Positions 5,486 through 7,588 of a stretch of 7,588 bases of DNA are shown one piece after another. The notes under the pieces were generated by a model. The model worked only from the letters and a program-made list of their open reading frames with translations. It had not been told where the DNA came from and made no database searches. A program made the position numbers and the translations under genes. The stretch is from an uncultured Oscillospiraceae bacterium (GTDB lineage Bacteria > Bacillota > Clostridia > Oscillospirales > Oscillospiraceae), in assembly GCA_944385645.1 (NCBI GenBank), contig CALWYA010000072.1, forward strand, positions 1 to 7,588, in the 5' to 3' direction. The first letter of the stretch is position 1; every line of letters begins with the position of its first letter.

Positions 5486-6046
5486 TCACTGGAGCTTTTT
5501 TCCGTCGGAGTAGGCCCGGCCCACCACCTCCCCCAGCACCCGGTAGGTGCGGTGGATGGAGTCGTAGGTGATGGGGCGCAGCTTGTCCGGGTCGATCTGC
5601 CCCGCCCCGTTCAGGATGGACTCGTCGGCGCTGGCGTTGACGATCCGGCCCAGGAGCAGCTCGCTGTCCTCGTCAAAGCTGATCAGCCGGCACTCCAGGG
5701 CCATGGGCAGCTCGTCGATGAGGGGGGCGTCCACAAATTCGCTCCTGGTGGTGTGGAAGCCCGCCCGGGCCACCTTGTCGGGGACGTTCTTGCCGGACAC
5801 CAGCCCCACATAGTCGCAGGCGGTCTCATATTGGGCGGTGCCCACGCTCACGGTGAAGGCCTTCCGGGCCAGGATGTTGCGCACCGTCTGGTGGCTGGCG
5901 CTGAGGTACAGGGCGATCTGGTCGGTGTCGGCGATGCAGCCCCAGGCGGCGTTCATGGCGTCGGGGGTGCCGTCCTCGCCGTAGGTGGCGATGATGAGCA
6001 CCGGCTTGGGGTACAGGTAGGACTTGGCGCCGAAATTCTTGCGCAT
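5486..6046 (-). CDS. Flavin reductase-like / FMN-binding split-barrel protein
   Basis: This 186-residue protein matches the flavin reductase-like domain family (FMN-binding split beta-barrel; flavoredoxin-type proteins of anaerobes). The N-terminal part, YPKPVLIIATYGEDGTPDAMN followed by AAWG, is the usual opening, and LYLSASHQTVRNILARKAFTVSV (about 47-69) is the expected flavin-binding continuation. FVDAPLIDELPMALECRL and the LLGRIVNAS strand complete the barrel. Members bind FMN and act in electron transfer or flavin reduction; the partner here is unknown. The frame is open to an ATG at 6112, but the start at 6046 is preferred because AAAGGAGAG (complement of 6054-6062) lies 7 bases before it and the extra 22 residues are polar and unlike the family. 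It lies 209 bases downstream of tsf on the same strand, with a hairpin at 6189-6221 between them. I could not find a clear promoter of its own. Confidence 0.85.
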   Translation of the reverse strand: MRKNFGAKSYLYPKPVLIIATYGEDGTPDAMNAAWGCIADTDQIALYLSASHQTVRNILARKAFTVSVGTAQYETACDYVGLVSGKNVPDKVARAGFHTTRSEFVDAPLIDELPMALECRLISFDEDSELLLGRIVNASADESILNGAGQIDPDKLRPITYDSIHRTYRVLGEVVGRAYSDGKKLQ

Positions 6047-6053
6047 GGCGGAT

Positions 6054-6062
6054 CTCTCCTTT
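6054..6062 (-). promoter_or_regulatory. Ribosome binding site fixing the flavin reductase start
   Basis: On the minus strand AAAGGAGAG lies 7 bases before the ATG at 6046-6044. The alternative upstream ATG codons at 6067 and 6112 have no comparable site, so the shorter protein is favoured. Confidence 0.85.
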
Positions 6063-6104
6063 CTCATTTGTCCGCGTTCTGGTACGGATTCTGATTGGTT
6101 TTCT

Positions 6105-6131
6105 GTTCCCACCCCCTGCGGGGGCGGGAAC
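6105..6131. repeat. Palindromic element, copy 2 (REP-like candidate)
   Basis: A 12-position inverted repeat with one mismatch (6105-6116 with 6120-6131, loop TGC) lies between tsf and the flavin reductase gene. Its core at 6106-6130 is 21/25 identical to 2374-2398. On the minus strand it is followed by AGAAAACC, and copy 1 on the plus strand is followed by AAAAAACC, so similarity may extend past the palindrome in that relative orientation. No T run makes it a terminator. Confidence 0.5.
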
Positions 6132-6165
6132 GCACACTTGGGGGACGGAGACGCACGTTTGGGGG
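6126..6165. repeat. Short imperfect tandem repeat
   Basis: A 19-nt unit of form GGRRACGCACRYTTGGGGG occurs at 6126-6144 and again at 6147-6165, 21 bases apart. The copies differ at four positions, all transitions. The first copy overlaps the right arm of the palindrome at 6105-6131. Function is unknown; the stretch contains no gene. Confidence 0.5.
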
Positions 6166-6188
6166 CGGGAGCTCCGCCCTCTGTGAAA

Positions 6189-6221
6189 CAGGGCCCGGAG
6201 CGAAAACCGCTCCGGGCCCTG
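6189..6221 (-). terminator. Probable terminator downstream of tsf
   Basis: CAGGGCCCGGAGCG (6189-6202) pairs perfectly with 6208-6221 (14 bp) across the loop AAAAC. It lies 34 bases beyond the tsf stop codon. On the minus strand it is followed only by TTTCAC, so the U tract is short and some read-through into the flavin reductase gene is possible. Confidence 0.7.
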
Positions 6222-6255
6222 AGGCGTTTGAATTGTCAGGTCAGAGACAGGGCTC

Positions 6256-7176
6256 TCACTTGATCATGGAGGCGACCTCGGCGGCGAAATCCTCCTCGGC
6301 CTTCTCGATGCCCTCGCCGGTGGCGAAGCGGGTGAAGGCCTTGACGGTGATCTTGCCGCCCAGCTCCTTGGCCACCTGCTCCACGTGCTTCTCCACGGAG
6401 ATCTTGTTCTCCTTCACGAAGGCCTGCTGCATCAGGCAGTTCTCCTCGTAGTACTTGCCCAGCTTGCCCATAACGATGCCCTCTTTCACCTTCTCGGGCT
6501 TGGAGGCCATCTTGGGGTCGTTGGCCATCAGGGCCAGCTGGATCTCCTTCTCCTTGTCCAGGGTGGCCTGATCCACGTCGGACTTGTCCCGGAAGGTGGG
6601 GTTCATGGCGCAGATCTGCATGGCCACGTCCTTGCCCAGCTCGACGACCTTGTCGGCCTCGATGCCCTCGACCTCCAGGTTGACCAGAACGGCCACCTTG
6701 CCGCCCATGTGGATATAGGGCACGTTCACGCCGGTGTCATAGCGGACGAAGCGGCGGATCTGGATGTTCTCGCCGATGGACAGCACCTTGTCGGCGGTGA
6801 CGTCGGCCACGGTGCGGTCGGTGCCGGGGTAGGTGCAGTTCTTCAGGGCCTCCACGTCGGCGGGGTTGTCGTTGGCCACGATGGTGGCCAGGTCCTTCAC
6901 GAAGCCCTGGAACACCTCGTTCTTGGCCACAAAGTCGGTCTGGGAGTTGACCTCGATGACCACGCCCACGCCGTTGTCGGCGGTGATGGCGTAGGAAACG
7001 CCCTCGGCGGCAATCTTGCCGGCCTTCTTGGTCTGGGCGGCCAGGCCCTTCTCACGCAGCCACTCAATGGCCTTGTCAAAGTCGCCGTCGGCCTCGGTGA
7101 GGGCCTTCTTGCAGTCCATCATGCCAACGCCGGTCATCTCGCGCAGCTTCTGTACGTCTTTCGCGGAAATTGCCAT
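6256..7176 (-). CDS. tsf: Translation elongation factor Ts
   Basis: EF-Ts is the guanine-nucleotide exchange factor that recycles EF-Tu from its GDP to its GTP form during translation. The 306-residue product starts with the UBA-like domain VQKLREMTGVGMMDCKKAL (8-26), the EF-Tu-contacting family signature, and goes on through DGDFDKAIEWLREKG (30-44). The core carries VVIEVNSQTDFVAKNEVF (72-89), with the conserved TDFVAKN that contacts the EF-Tu nucleotide site, then the RRFVRYDTG and HMGGKVAVLVNLE regions. The length is normal. GGAGGT (complement of 7185-7190) lies 8 bases before ATG. rpsB lies directly upstream, the near-universal bacterial order, but a strong terminator (7217-7247) stands between them, and no separate tsf promoter is evident. 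Confidence 0.98.
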   Translation of the reverse strand: MAISAKDVQKLREMTGVGMMDCKKALTEADGDFDKAIEWLREKGLAAQTKKAGKIAAEGVSYAITADNGVGVVIEVNSQTDFVAKNEVFQGFVKDLATIVANDNPADVEALKNCTYPGTDRTVADVTADKVLSIGENIQIRRFVRYDTGVNVPYIHMGGKVAVLVNLEVEGIEADKVVELGKDVAMQICAMNPTFRDKSDVDQATLDKEKEIQLALMANDPKMASKPEKVKEGIVMGKLGKYYEENCLMQQAFVKENKISVEKHVEQVAKELGGKITVKAFTRFATGEGIEKAEEDFAAEVASMIK

Positions 7177-7216
7177 AGTGCATTACCTCCAAATAAAATA
7201 AAAATGGGAGCCATTC

Positions 7217-7247
7217 AAAAAAGCGCCCGCCCTCCGGCGGGCGCTTT
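7217..7247 (-). terminator. Intrinsic terminator/attenuator between rpsB and tsf
   Basis: On the minus strand a perfect 12-bp stem (7236-7247 pairing with 7220-7231, loop of 4) runs into TTTTTT (complement of 7217-7222). It begins 18 bases after the rpsB stop and ends 27 bases before the tsf ribosome binding site. It has full terminator form, so tsf presumably depends on read-through, which would set the S2 to EF-Ts ratio. A partial terminator at this spot is known in E. coli. Confidence 0.88.
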
Positions 7248-7264
7248 GAAAGCGGTGTCGGGAA

Positions 7265-7588
7265 TTACTCAGCGGTCTCGGGAGCGGCCTCAGCCTCGGC
7301 GGCGGGAGCCTCGTCCTGGCCCTGCTTGCCCTCCTGGATGGCGTTGGCCATCACGCCGGAGATCAGCTTGATGGCGCGGATGGCGTCATCGTTGCCGGGG
7401 ATCACGTAGTCGATCTCGTCGGGATCGCAGTTGGTGTCGACGATGGCCACGATGGGGATGTTCAGCTTGCGGGCCTCGTTGATGGCGTTGCGCTCCTTGC
7501 GGGGGTCAACGACGAACAGGGCGCCGGGGAGCTTCTTCATCTCGGTGACGCCGCCCAGGTACTTCTCCAGCTTGGCGATCTCGCCCAG
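7265..7588 (-). CDS. rpsB: 30S ribosomal protein S2, C-terminal part; 5' end outside window
   Basis: S2 is an essential small-subunit protein assembled late on the 30S head, where it helps recruit S1-type function. The frame is open to the right edge and ends in TAA (complement of 7265-7267), giving 107 C-terminal residues of a protein usually near 240-260. The second S2 signature is plain: LPGALFVVDPRKERNAINEA, followed by RKLNIPIVAIVDTNCDPDEIDYVIPGNDDA in parts, as in other S2 proteins. The last ~22 residues form an acidic Ala/Glu-rich tail (EAPAAEAEAAPETAE) common in Clostridia. It precedes tsf on the same strand. Confidence 0.97.
   Translation of the reverse strand: MGEIAKLEKYLGGVTEMKKLPGALFVVDPRKERNAINEARKLNIPIVAIVDTNCDPDEIDYVIPGNDDAIRAIKLISGVMANAIQEGKQGQDEAPAAEAEAAPETAE

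Noticed and set aside
6047..6112. N-terminal extension of the flavin reductase from the ATG at 6112
   Set aside because: The extension is polar and unlike the family opening, and the good ribosome binding site belongs to the ATG at 6046.
7177..7219. Separate tsf promoter (TTGAAT, 17 bases, TATTTG) after the rpsB terminator
   Set aside because: The implied transcription start would fall within or after the ribosome binding site, so the message would lose it; the hexamers are also poor.
6385..7371. 328-codon open frame on the plus strand opposite tsf and the rpsB end
   Set aside because: Antisense of two certain genes and low-complexity composition.
1..7588. CRISPR array, transposon, phage, toxin-antitoxin or defence system
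   Set aside because: No regularly spaced repeats, transposase, integrase or defence-type domain was found on either strand; the genes are metabolic and translational housekeeping genes.

Overview
This window looks like chromosomal DNA of a GC-rich anaerobic Firmicute of the class Clostridia, probably of the Oscillospiraceae type (Flavonifractor, Lawsonibacter or Oscillibacter relatives). The reasons are GC-rich codon use, strong AAGGAGG-type ribosome binding sites, intrinsic terminators, and this gene set: histidine degradation, an Lrp-type regulator, formate-tetrahydrofolate ligase, a formate/nitrite channel, and rpsB-tsf. The genus is inferred from style and content; no search was run.

Layout. 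1-2296 (+) is a histidine-utilisation segment: the 3' end of urocanate hydratase (hutU), imidazolonepropionase (hutI) and an Lrp/AsnC-family regulator 19 nt behind hutI. It closes with an intrinsic terminator at 2333-2366. 2367-2467 holds a palindrome and a bidirectional terminator. 2468-4135 (-) is formate-tetrahydrofolate ligase (fhs). 4136-4585 is a 450-nt divergent control region with a promoter for fhs on one side and one for the transporter on the other; between them lies a pyrimidine-rich stretch that looks like a decayed tandem duplication. 4586-5413 (+) is a formate/nitrite transporter (FNT) family channel. 5486-6046 (-) is a flavin reductase-like FMN protein. 6256-7176 (-) is elongation factor Ts, and 7265-7588 (-) is the C-terminal part of ribosomal protein S2, with a terminator between the two.

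How the genes may work together. HutU and HutI turn urocanate into formiminoglutamate. In many anaerobes the formimino carbon passes to tetrahydrofolate and becomes 10-formyl-THF. Fhs run in the ATP-forming direction releases formate from 10-formyl-THF, and an FNT channel can export it. The block 1-5413 therefore reads as the lower half of a histidine-to-glutamate-plus-formate pathway with substrate-level ATP gain and product export. This is inference from gene order and known chemistry; hutH and the formimino-transfer genes are not in view.

I saw no CRISPR array, transposase, tRNA, phage gene or defence system. The genes are ordinary. The less ordinary material is intergenic: a 25-nt palindrome found in two intergenic regions, the decayed duplication between fhs and the transporter, a terminator-like hairpin overlapping the transporter -35 box, and a strong terminator separating rpsB from tsf.
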